Part shown: positions 18,201 to 27,956 of the stretch, in pieces
Position numbering within the stretch: position 1 is the stretch's first letter
Layout of the letters: the number at the start of each line of letters is the position of its first letter
DNA from: Channallabes apus
Taxonomy: Eukaryota > Chordata > Actinopteri > Siluriformes > Clariidae
Direction of reading: 5' to 3'
Assembly: GCA_030522415.1 (NCBI GenBank)
Contig: CM060125.1
Coordinates: 2,040,901-2,104,900, forward strand
DNA length: 64,000 bases
Translations under genes and position numbers: made by a program
Notes under the pieces: generated by a model
What the model saw: the letters and a program-made list of their open reading frames with translations, nothing else
Told to the model about the DNA's origin: nothing
Databases searched by the model: none

Positions 18201-18327
18201 CAGTCGTCAGCACAACCGTAATGTGCGTAGTGAAGATCAGGAGGAAGAGGAGGACTGTGACCCCAGACCACTGCACATGTTACTGATGCACAAAGACTTG
18301 TGGTTCACCTCTAGTGTAAAACACTGA
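9177..18327 (+). CDS. meiosin: MEIOSIN / BHMG1, bHLH and HMG-box meiotic initiator
   Basis: Eleven plus-strand coding exons: 9177-9223, 10107-10206, 10293-10401, 10531-10653, 11898-12029 (or 11901), 12676-12799, 13955-14169, 15057-15103, 15792-16036, 16150-16239 and 18183-18327. Every junction is GT-AG and in phase, for 458 codons plus stop. Mammalian MEIOSIN acts with STRA8 in the nucleus to switch on meiotic genes. The N terminus shows helix 1 (SLKEIRCLLPV, about 27-37), a short loop, then helix 2 across an intron (ETLIHMLQYFDFLHTHIQRL, about 51-70). The middle is Ser/Pro-rich, with repeated D/E-S motifs in exons 4-6. Exon 9 carries an acidic run (E314-E320, D321) and two HKKKC motifs. An HMG box spans about 361-425 (VNGFIMFCRMNRR through ELADLWHIMP to YCLKARQFSRQH). 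Human MEIOSIN is also near QPCTL on 19q13.32, which supports the call. AATAAA follows at about 18400. Confidence 0.9.
9240..9281. repeat. (TTA)n microsatellite
   Basis: About 14 triplet units in the first coding intron of meiosin. Confidence 0.95.
9627..9992 (+). repeat. tRNA-derived SINE, near full length
   Basis: It begins with a tRNA-like head (ggtggtgtagtggttagcac, an A-box-like stretch) and a B box (gggttcgattcccc), then a conserved body (ccacagtccaaagacatgca, attggcgttcccaaattg) and a (GAAT)n tail. It is the best copy of a family seen at least nine times in this window. Confidence 0.85.
10707..10790 (-). repeat. SINE tail fragment
   Basis: tagcgctttgtcctgtatta and ctggagcctatcctaggaga are the reverse complement of the SINE 3' end. 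Located in a meiosin intron just after the exon ending at 10653. Confidence 0.6.
12189..12480 (+). mobile_element. Truncated Tc1-like element (5' end)
   Basis: The segment begins with a terminal-repeat-like sequence (cacttcattaggtccac) and continues into the start of a degraded transposase frame (gtggggaagaaagatgattta, then a decayed FERGMVVG-like stretch). The fragment stops inside the helix-turn-helix region. It sits in the meiosin intron between 12029 and 12676. The same family contributes a 3' fragment at 26280-26440 and a terminal scrap at about 189-220. Confidence 0.6.
16634..16698 (-). repeat. SINE fragment left of the hAT insertion
   Basis: cacacacaaacccgaggtgg through gaggccacagtgacac matches 20050-20117. 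It is split by the hAT element; the remainder is 17779-17807. Confidence 0.65.
16699..17778. mobile_element. Non-autonomous hAT element inside a SINE
   Basis: The ends are CAGAGGTGGAAAG and CTTTCCACCTCTG, typical hAT termini. An exact 8-bp target-site duplication (AGTGACAC) occupies 16691-16698 and 17779-17786. Subterminal regions carry repeated tactcaagtac / gtacttaag motifs. No transposase-like frame was found in the 1080 bp. The insertion splits a SINE fragment within the last meiosin intron. Confidence 0.9.
17779..17960. repeat. Direct duplicate of 20111-20290
   Basis: cacccaccacgccacc, then atttgtattatattaataat and attttaaagtacatg, then catatcaaact, occur in the same order and orientation at 20111-20290. 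The pair lies on opposite sides of the convergent meiosin and unidentified-gene 3' ends. Confidence 0.65.
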
Positions 18328-18394
18328 ACACATCTTTATTCTCTTATTGCACCTACACTACACTGAGATGCCATCTAAGAGTTTATTATTGTGG

Positions 18395-18415
18395 GAAAAA
18401 AATAAATAAAAATGT
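18395..18415 (+). terminator. Polyadenylation signal region of meiosin
   Basis: Two overlapping AATAAA-type hexamers lie about 75 bases downstream of the meiosin stop codon, in a run of A residues. This is the usual spacing for a short 3' UTR. Confidence 0.55.
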
Positions 18416-19479
18416 CTGTCTGTCTGTGCGCTGTGACGTGAAGGTAGTCGATTAGGAGTGCTTCTAGAAAAACAACAACAACAACAACACTATTTTATTC
18501 TCACGTCAAGCTAACAGCTACCAGTTTAACACCGAGTCCAATGCATATTTGATCGGAGAGTAACTTCACCTTAACCCACAGTGTTGTCTGCATTTCTTGG
18601 AACCAAAAGTCCCTTTTCCCCTTCCACAGAAACACATTTCGTCTAGTAAAAAGCTTATTGTTATTATTATGCTGTTCTACATACAAACTGTGTTACTGAG
18701 TCAAACAATGTATTGAAAGGTGACTGTGTGATGATTTAAACATGATGCTAACCTGGTAGCTATAAGTGTCCATTACATTTATCGTTCTTTATTTATTAGG
18801 CTTGTGTCCAAAGCAAATTTTGAACACTAAACATATCACAGATATTGTGTTTATATTTCATATTTAGTTCATTTTTCAACATTATGCTGATAATTCAAGC
18901 ATCTCCATAATACTGGTTCTTTAAATATTACAGTAGCAAGTCTCGTACGTTTTGTTAATTTGTTAGTTACATTTTAGAGACAGTCAGTATTTTAATAACA
19001 GTTGGGCTGCAGTTGAGGAATTTAATAAATACATAAATCTGCATCATATGCAAAAGCAGAAGCAGAAGGAAAAGAAATGTTTTTATATTTTGCCTTGTAC
19101 ACCATACAGTTCAAAGTGTATCAGCGTTTTTAAAGAGTTTTTTTTAAAATCCAGATATAATATATGTATAACTGACTATAATAATAGTAATAATAATAAT
19201 ATAAACATTTTAATAAAAAGGTTTAATTGTATTTTTTATTTATCGTGTATTAATACTATGTTATGTATTAATATTATTTTAGTTAAGTTACAAAATTGTG
19301 TGTTTTGAAGGTTTATTCAAGTTTCAATATGACAAAGGATTTTTTTTTTTTTTACATTTTTGTGGAGCCTTAAAAGAATTCTTACATTGTCATTTTATTC
19401 ATGGTCAATTAAAGTTTAAACCATTTAAATTGTTATCTCAAGTCTCATGGCGCTTGTTTCCTCTTTTCCTCTACTCCAC

Positions 19480-19954
19480 TTATTCAGGGTTTATCTTAAA
19501 CATCTGGCAGATTTTGTGCAGCTGTGCATTAGCCGACAGCGATTCCTCTTTCAGGTGCTGGTTGCTCACGTGAAGTTTCAACACCTCAGCCAGTAAAGCC
19601 ACTTTGTCCTTCTTTTCCTGAGCGAGAGAACAGACGATTGGAAAATGTGGGATTATTGAGGGTCAGTTGATTCCCGGCACAGCCATGCTCTACCATTATT
19701 TGTGGCATTAATTGGAAGCTCACCTTCAGGAGATCAGTGCTGAGCCTCATCAGCATGTCCTCCAGGTGAGAGAGCTGGTCATGAAAGTCGCTGAAAACAA
19801 AGAGACGGTGTTACAGTAATTAAAAGTGTTATTAAAGTTTATTAAATAATCAACAAATAATGAAAATCAAAATGAAATCTTTAATTATTATTATTATTAT
19901 TATTATTATTAAATTAGCCTATCCCAGCAGACAGGGTAATATACATACAAACAT

Positions 19955-19985
<31 letters not shown>

Positions 19986-22900
19986 TTAGGCATGCCTTTG
20001 GACTGTGGGAGAAAACCGTAGTACCTGGAGGAAACCCACCGACATGCAAACGCCACACACACAAACCCGAGGTGGGAATTGAACCCTGAACCCTGGAGGT
20101 ACGAGGCCACAGTGACACCCACCACGCCACCCTCATGAGAAAAATGTGAACTTCCACTTTAAATATAACTCATTTGTATTATATTAATAATATTTTAAAG
20201 TACATGCCTGGTTTCTGATCATATCAAACTACACACTGCCCTTGAATAACAGTTTCATTGCCCTTAAGATAATTTAAGTAATATTTATAATATTCAGTTA
20301 TTTTATGGACTGTCAAAGATAAAGTCACATAGAGTTATTTCAGTTAAACAGATGTTGTTTTATTTCCCAAAGTCATTTTCATGGATAAAATGAATAATTG
20401 ATTGAAGATATTACTACTCAAAAAGTAATATAATACTGTATGTTTACTTCAAAATCATTATTAATAAGTTTAATGTGTATTTTTTTTTCTTTATTATTTC
20501 ACAGTGGTGTTAAATTATGGATCAGAAGATATTAATTAATTGTCTCATTCCAGCTAACAGTAGTGGGGTTGCAATAAAGTATTTTATAATATATAATCTA
20601 ATATATGAAATAAATTAAGCGAAAAAAAGTTACTTTTTGCACTGTAGATAAAAGTAGCTTTTTCATAAATAGTAAATGCAAATGACAGTCAGTATAATTT
20701 TCAAATTTTCAATTTTCATTAACCATTAGGGTATATTTCAAATTTTATTGAACCGACCTCCTAATGATAACAATGAAAAATGAAAATGCACCGTTCCAAA
20801 TTATTATGCACAACAGAGTCAAAACATATTATAGGTTATAAAGAACTGAAAATGTGCTTTTGTTAAATTTGCAGCATTAGGAGGTCGTTTACTGAAATCA
20901 AAAACTATTTCAATCAAAAACATCCTAACAGGACATGTTACATCTTCTTTGATTCAGCTTCAGACTCCTTCTTTGATAGCACCTTCACAATTCTTGCATC
21001 CATTGAACATGTGAGTTTTTGGACAGTTTCTGCTTGAGTTTCTTTGCAGGATGTCAGAATAGCCTCCCAGAGCTGCTGTTTTGAATCAAACTGCCTCCCA
21101 CGCTCATAGATCTTTTGAGGATTCTCCAAAGGTTCTCAATGGGTTTGAGGTCAGGAGAGGATGGTGGCCACACCATGAGTTTCTCATCTTTTATTCCCAT
21201 AGCAGCCAATGACACAGAGGTATTCTTTGCAGCATGAGATGGTGCATTGTCGTGCATGAAGATGATTTTGTTACGGAAGACTCGGTTCTTCTTTTTGTAC
21301 CATGGAAGAAAGTGGTCAATCAATATACTTTGCAGAGGTCATTTTCACACCTTCAGGGACCCTACAGGGGCCTACCAGCTCTCTCCCCATGATTCCAACC
21401 CAAAACATGACTCCGGCACCTCTTTATTGACATCGCAGCCTTGTTGGGACATGGTGGCAACCATCCACTACTCCATTAATCAGGACCATCCAGGGTTGCA
21501 CGACACTCATCAGTAAACAAGACTGTTTAAAAACTTGTCTTCATGTATGCCTGGGCCCACTGCAACCGTTTCTGCTTGTGAGCATTGAATAGGGGACGAA
21601 TAGTAGGTTTATGCACAACTGCAAGCCTCTAAAGGATCCTACACCTTGAGGTTCGCGGGACTCCAGAGGCATCAGCAGCTTCAAATACCTGTTTGCTGCT
21701 TTGTAATGGCGTTTCAGCAGCTGCTCTCTTAATCCGATGAATTTGTCTGGCAGAAACCTTCTTCATTCTGCCTTTATCTGCACGAACCTGTCTGTGCTCT
21801 GAATCAGCCACAAATGTCTTCACAGTACGATGATCACGCTTAAGTTTTCATGAAATATCTAATGTTTTTATACCTTGTCCAAGGCATTGCAATATTTGAC
21901 GCTTTTCATCAGCAGAGATCGTTTTTCTTTCCCATATTGCTTGAAACTTGAAAGCTTGATATCTAGTTTGAATTAGCAAAATTACAGAAGAATTGACTCA
22001 CTCTGGAGTTTTATTAAGAGCATCTGGAAGCTGTGGATTGAGTGCTTCAGGTCTTCTACCTGACTGCATGTTTTGGGACTCACCAGACAGGAGCTTGGCC
22101 ATCTCCTGGGCTACAAACATTGCAAATAAAATATGCAGAATGAATACACATATGTTAAATAATTCAGATAAATATAGTATGATTCTTTATTTACTTTCAT
22201 AAGCCCTGGCTGAATTCAACAAGCTGTTCCAATCAAGCTTGCAGGCTGTATTGGTCTGATTCTTGGGTTCTTGATCATCCCGGTTCCACACCAGTGTATC
22301 GGAGAGCCCACATGGTGGCGGGCACACTATGAAAAATTTTGTCTGATTTAATTACGGATTAATTTTTCATTTCTCCTATCATTTTCTATGTGAATAATAA
22401 TCAAAAAAATAATTTAAAAAATCTAAATGTTTGTGGATTCATTTTTAGTCTAAAACCCATCGTCAACAAGGATTTCATCACAATTTCCCCCAATGTTAAG
22501 ATAGTTGAGTAAAGAGACCCCTGCTAGATGAGTGTATATAAACACCTGTCTGGGCTAGTTCTTGTTTTTGGATGTGAATTTTAAAAGTGATCACTGACTC
22601 TGAGCTCTTACCTGTAGGGGCCGACTGAAGAGGGAGGTGGTTGGGTCTGGGGACAGGATGTCTGGAGAGAACAGGACTTGAGAACATTATGGGCTTTGAT
22701 GAAGATGAACCAGTTGCACTTCTGTTTGTTTGGTTTGGCTGAAAAAAATCATGGCAATTATGGTGATTTTGTGTCTGTGGCAGCAATATTTGTAGTTATT
22801 ATGGAGGCAATGCCTTGGGGTTCTTGTCATTATTTGTGAATTAGCACTGACCGAGTCAGTTACTTCATCCATCAGAAGGAGTTTTTTCAGGTCCTCCACT

Positions 22901-23113
22901 ACAGTTGTCTTGTTGTCAGGTTGTTGGTTGCAGCTTGACCGGAGTATAGCAATCACACGGGGTTGACCAAACACGTTCTTTGACTTTGTGTCCCCTCGCC
23001 TTCACATTAAAATAATGTCAAATGAGGGATAATGAAAAATCATATATATTCTATTACTTAGGAACTACAGGTTTTTGTCTTGTAGTACTGCAACACGTAG
23101 ACTTTGCTTCATA

Positions 23114-23163
<50 letters not shown>

Positions 23164-26100
23164 GCAAATAAGAAAACTTATATAAATCTCCTGTATATTA
23201 TTGTGCAGAAGTCTTATCCACATGCAAATAAATGCAAAAACAAACAAACCTATAAAGCCTAGTAAACAGTAATTAATGAACCAAAGTCAGTATTTGGTTT
23301 GACAATGCTTTGAGGACCCTTAAGTGCTAAGTACAATTTTGCAGTTTTATAAGGAAAATAGTTACTAAGTTTTACTGAGCATCCTGAAGAACCACCCACA
23401 GTGGTTTTGGCTTCAATTTGTTGGTCACTTATATATTATAATAAACAGCTTCCTTTTCTGGCATACAGATATTTGTTGCAACTTTTTAATTTTGTGGAGG
23501 AATACTCACTCATCTTTTGTACCGCTTTATCCTGTATTCAGGGTTGTGGCGGCCTGAAGCCTATTCCAGGAGACTTAGGGCACGAGGCGGGAACACCCTG
23601 GACAGGGTTCCAATCCATCGCACATCCAGGGCACGCACACACTACGGGCAATTTTGGAACGCCAATTAGCCTAACCATATTTTCGGACTGTGGGAGGAAA
23701 CCGGAGTACCTGGAGGAAACCCACCAAGCACGGGGAGAACATGCAAACTCCATGCACACAGAGATGGGAATCGAACCTGGCCGGGAATCGAACCCGGACC
23801 CTGGAGGTGCAAGGCGGGTTAGAGAGCCATACGACGCAATGTAATAATAGTTACAAGAGCCCTTATGCAGGGCATCTCAATAGGAGTGTGCAGGTGCTTA
23901 TGATTATATACACGGGAAGACCCTGCTGTTAGGAGATAGCATGGGGAACTAAAAAAAAAACTAAAGAAAGCTGAAAAGAACAGAACTCCGGACGAGTCAA
24001 CTCTTTCTGGAGGCTTATGTGTGATTTTATATGCGTCTTTAACTTACAGTAGCTACAGTAGAGCTTAGAGTGAGCACACATGCCAATCGCCCTGGAAGAT
24101 ATGTAAGTTATGGTCAACTTATTTTTCACACCTTTTATTACTGTTGCTGATTGAATAATTTTCATCTTCACTGGGCTCTTGACTGTTCTTCTGTTTGGTG
24201 TTGCTTTGAGTGTCTCTGGCATGAGATTGGCTGGATGAAGCGCAGTTCGAACCATCTTGAAGAGTATGGGAGCTATAACAGGTGCCTTTGTACACACTGA
24301 GCTTACAGTATCCAGCAAGCTTACAATCTCTCTGTAGATTCTGATGGTCTGGTGAAGATGGAGTTTGTGAAAGTGCAAGGGTGTTGTTGAACACATGTGG
24401 ATCTTGAGCCCATTTCTTTACACTGAGGAAACTCTGTTTTTTTGTGGACTGTGCTCGGTCACAATGATTCCAGAGACATTCCTGCTTCTTGGAGATCTCT
24501 GTTCTAGTTAAGTTCAGTGAACACTCATGCATACTGGAGAAACACTGAGTCTGGATCTCCTCATCTTTAACTTGCTGAAATTCTTGGTCATGGTATGTCT
24601 GCTGTTGGATTGGATTGATTGGAGTAATCGCGGCTCTCATCAGTCTTGGTTTTTCCACCACCGAGGTCTTGATTCCTTGTGGCCTGCAGGACAGTTCACT
24701 AGACGATACATACAAGTTTTGGTATGAGACAGTTAACCTTCAGTTAGACCAGAATGTCTTCATATTAGGTCATGACATTTTCTCCTAACCTCCCTGTCTA
24801 GTCTATATATCCTTGGACAATCCTAATATACTGTTATGTATACTTCCTTTGTTAAGTTTCTTTCTGTTGGAAGACACTTATTAAGTTTGTAAAGATAATG
24901 TTGCATGGTACGCAACAGTAGAGACCAGGGTCTCAGGGGTTAAAATGTAAAGTGGGGCAGCACATTTTCATGGACCTACATCTCCAAAGTTCACTGACAG
25001 TGGTGCAATAAATAAAAAACAGCCAGTTGTTCATGAGAGAGGTCAACATAGCATTTTCTTTAGTTGGTCTAATTATAATACTGTACAGTGGACTGATTAT
25101 TTTGAGATTTGGTGACAACCCTGTAATACTGGATGAAAGAAAAATAAAAAGCTGTGTCAATTACAGTATGTTTTTATTTACCACATACAGATAATGGTTA
25201 ATTCTTGCTTTATTTCCCAGGGAGCCTTCCCTGTGTTTCCTTCTGGCTCTCCCTTTGAGTTATGCTTTCTTCAGTTAGTCCTGCCGAAGTTCCTGATTGC
25301 ACTCTCCACGAAATGTACATGCACCTTATACATGTGACTGTGCGTATACCTACTGTAACTGCTCTCTTGCTCTCTCTCATTTTCTCAGTCGAGCTACAGT
25401 ACACATGCCGCTCCTGAGCTGCCAGTGATCCAGACCCCCTCTGTCCTATTGACCTATCGGACTCATCCTGGTGCCCCACTTCTGGTTGGAGATCTTGTTG
25501 CATAGAGGCCCCGTGTGGTCTGCTTATGATGTGTGTGGTAGTCACACCATTCCACGCATTCAACCATGTTGAACCAGTTTCCACCATTCAACGCATCTCC
25601 TGTTATACTGAACTTCCAGCCCCGTAACACACAATATGACTGCAAATCAGTTCCTGCTTGTCCCATGATCCCAACTGATCATTTTGATTGATCAATTTTT
25701 CCCCACAAATCTATAAAGACCCTATGACCTTAAAAGTGCTATATAAAAAATATTGAATTGAATTCAATTGGTTCAATACATTAATTTGTGTTGTATTAGC
25801 TATTTTAGTTCAGTTCACCTGATTGATACAAAACTATCAGCTTTATGTTGGAGTTGTAGTGGATCTGATAACTAAGGCAAGAATAATACTCAAATACACC
25901 ACAGAAAAGCAGGGAAGTAGCATAAATCTCTACAGACAGCATTAGCTAAGGAAATCATTGCAGGAAAAAATACTGTAAGTCTGCCTGTACAGCAGGTAGC
26001 ATTGCTGCTTCGGCTATTCAAGGTGTCAGGTTTGATCCTTTGCTTGGATACAATCCACTCCGACTCCTACAAGAGAGTCATAGCTAGCCGTATAAATGCA

Positions 26101-27294
26101 TTTTAAAGGATTTATTTCTATTTCATCCAGCATTGTTACCACATCTTTATACAATTAAGCCAAATAAAAATATTAGTTGCAACTAGTAATAGATATTTTT
26201 AATTCGGAGAGACTTGAACTCTTCACGAAGCTTTTGAGGGACATGACAAAGAGTTCAAGGTTTTGACTTGGCCTCCAATTTCCTCAGGGCTTAAAGGATC
26301 TCATGCTAATGTCTTGTTACCACACCACACCTTTGGAGATCTTGAGGAGTCCATACCTCAACTGATGAGTGCTGTTTTTGTGGAACATGGGGGAGATACA
26401 GTATACAGGAGGTGGTTTTAATGTTTTGGCTGATCAGTGCATACATAAATCCACCTACTGTATATGCATGTTCTAAGTGGTGACTTGTAAAGTTCTGCAC
26501 CATTGAGGCAGGTTTGCATGTGAGATACAGTGTGTTAATGTGGTGACTGTAAGGTTATTACACAAACTAATTCAAACTAAACTGCTAAATTTCTAATTCC
26601 ACCTTCTTATTAATTTAGTTATTCACATTCACATGAATGTCTTCATATCTCACCTTTGATTGAGAACAGCTAATTTGGTGTGAGGTAATGGCAAAGTGTG
26701 AGCATAGTGCTCCTCTTTGTTCTTCATCCCGGAAAACACTGTTGAAGGTTCACAATGTCTGGACCGTGGAATTTTGGGACTATAAAAGCCTGGCTGTGCT
26801 AGTGGGTTTGAACTACATGAATGAACCACACTTTCCCAGGAACTCTTCCTGTCCCAGGAGCACTGATCCTGTTGCCATTCACCCTTGAAGCAGAGGTCAT
26901 AGTTCTCAGGAGAGAACGCGCCTCGCTCTGCTGCAGCACGAAAACAGCTAGGACGCAGAAAATGTGCCTGGAAGACAAATAGGCGAGGCGACTCTAATTA
27001 CTCACAGGCAACGCCCTGAATGTCAGGGGTGATGCGGTAAAACTGAAAATGCAAAGTCACCCTTGGAAGGCTTCTACAGGACTCCCCGTCCAGTTGGTCT
27101 TGCTGATCTGAGCTTTTTTCGGCTGAACAAGGGGCAATCACCATGTGCCACCCTCCATCTGAAAATAAAGGCAATGGACTTGATGCTGTGAAGCACAATT
27201 TCAATAAATTAAAAAAAAAAAACGTGTCATGTATGTAGTGTGATGTACCTGCATTGTCACTTTTAGTTGACGTGTTCAGGTTTGTAAACTCCAT
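19480..27294 (-). CDS. Unidentified 587-codon protein with C-terminal coiled coil
   Basis: Ten minus-strand exons join in phase with GT-AG introns: 27294-27249, 27158-27006, 26930-26654, 24698-24132 (alternative start 24683), 22999-22852, 22738-22612, 22326-22195, 22110-22002, 19790-19724 and 19617-19480, totalling 1764 bases. I do not recognise the protein. The N-terminal part has DGGWHMVIAPC (about 16-26), LPRVTLHFQFYRI and ENYDLCFKGEW. The 188-codon exon is Ser/Gln/Lys-rich and looks disordered. Next come PRVIAILRSS and VVEDLKKLLLMDEV. The last 65 residues form a heptad coiled coil (HLEDMLMRLSTDLL, KEKKDKVALLAEVL, HLKEESLSANAQL), resembling the C-terminal zipper of the SIPA1/SIPA1L RapGAP family. 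No RapGAP or PDZ domain was seen. The start Met sits four bases after a splice acceptor; a 5' UTR exon may lie near 30.9-31.1 kb. The gene is convergent with meiosin, with stop codons about 1.15 kb apart. The exon structure is well supported; the function is unknown. Confidence 0.75.
19917..20133 (-). repeat. SINE, reverse, with (CA)n
   Basis: It contains cctttggactgtgggagaaa, the B-box region (ggtgggaattgaaccctgaa) and gaggccacagtgacaccc, with a (CA)n run inside. Its downstream flank also resembles that of the SINE fragment at 16634/17779. Confidence 0.7.
20785..21950 (-). mobile_element. Degenerate Tc1-like transposon
   Basis: Minus-strand fragments of a Tc1 transposase appear in shifted frames: an N-terminal part at 21823-21629 (HRQVRADKGRMKKVSARQ), a catalytic part at 21323-21054 with HDNAPSHAAKNT and SSPDLKPIENLW, and a C-terminal part at 21129-20938. 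The left end carries a terminal-repeat motif (ccgttccaaattattatgca). The same motif flanks a small element at 55113-55410. No right-hand repeat was found, so the upper border is approximate. It lies in the unidentified gene's intron between 19790 and 22002. Confidence 0.8.
23114..23163. repeat. (AAT)n microsatellite
   Basis: About 16 triplet units in an intron of the unidentified gene. Confidence 0.95.
23499..23830 (-). repeat. tRNA-derived SINE, reverse orientation
   Basis: The reverse complement matches the SINE at 9627: the B box (gggttcgattccc), gtttgcatgttctccccgtg, and the block containing attaggctaattggcg read on the minus strand. It lies in an intron of the unidentified gene, between exons 4 and 5. 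Confidence 0.8.
25215..25765 (+). mobile_element. LINE 3' tail fragment
   Basis: tttccttctggctctccctt, then ggtgccccacttctggttgg, and a closing run aaagtgctatataaaa match the 3' UTR of the LINE at 27953-30590 in the same orientation. It is non-coding and lies in an intron of the unidentified gene. Confidence 0.7.
26280..26440 (+). mobile_element. Tc1-like 3' end fragment
   Basis: The sequence ends in ggtggttttaatgttttggc followed by tgatcagtgca, the familiar 3' terminal repeat of a fish Tc1 family whose 5' end is seen at 12189. It lies in an intron of the unidentified gene, between exons 3 and 4. No transposase frame remains. Confidence 0.5.
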
Positions 27295-27689
27295 CTTCCT
27301 GTGCAAGCACAATTTAAGCATGTGTGCACATTGTGCACTAAAAAGAGACACTGTTATTGACTATAAAACAAGAACAAACAAAATCAGAGGAAGAGATTTG
27401 AAAAGATGAAAATATATTTAATTTGATGAAAATGTATTAATCAGACAGAATTCCATTAATTTCCAACATTCTTCTACCTTACAATTTTCTATGAAGTTTT
27501 CTATCTATGAAGTAAGGAATAAAACACTTAAAACAAATAAAGAGAAATTACTCCTTTAATCTTTTTTTTATTTATTTTCCATAGAAGTCCTGGAATCTCA
27601 GTATGCAATACAGCAATATGACGCAGTTTTGCTCAGTTGCAGCAGAGACTTGGTTTGGCTAGTAAGGTTTCACTAGTTAGTTTATTGGT

Positions 27690-27956
27690 TAGGTCCAGTC
27701 ACTCACTCATCTTCCATACCACTTTATCCTGTATTTAGGCTCGCGGGGACCTGGAGCCTATCCCAGGAGTCTTAGAGCATGAGGCAGGGTACACCCTGGA
27801 CAGGGTGCCAATCCATCGCAGGGCACACACATAACCACACTCACACACTAGGGGCAATTTGGGAACGCCAATTAGCCTAACCTGCATATCTTTGGACTGT
27901 GGGAGGAAACCGGAGTACCCGGAGGAAACCCACCAAGCACGGGGAGAACATCTATT
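27690..27956 (-). repeat. SINE, left part, interrupted by the LINE
   Basis: The reverse complement of the SINE body runs up to cacggggagaacat, where LINE sequence starts. The missing piece (acatgcaaactccatgcaca) resumes at 30591. The host SINE is therefore older than the LINE. Confidence 0.8.

Noticed and set aside
22852..22999. Doublecortin-like domain (PRVIAILRSS)
   Set aside because: Only a short resemblance; the rest of the doublecortin fold pattern is missing.
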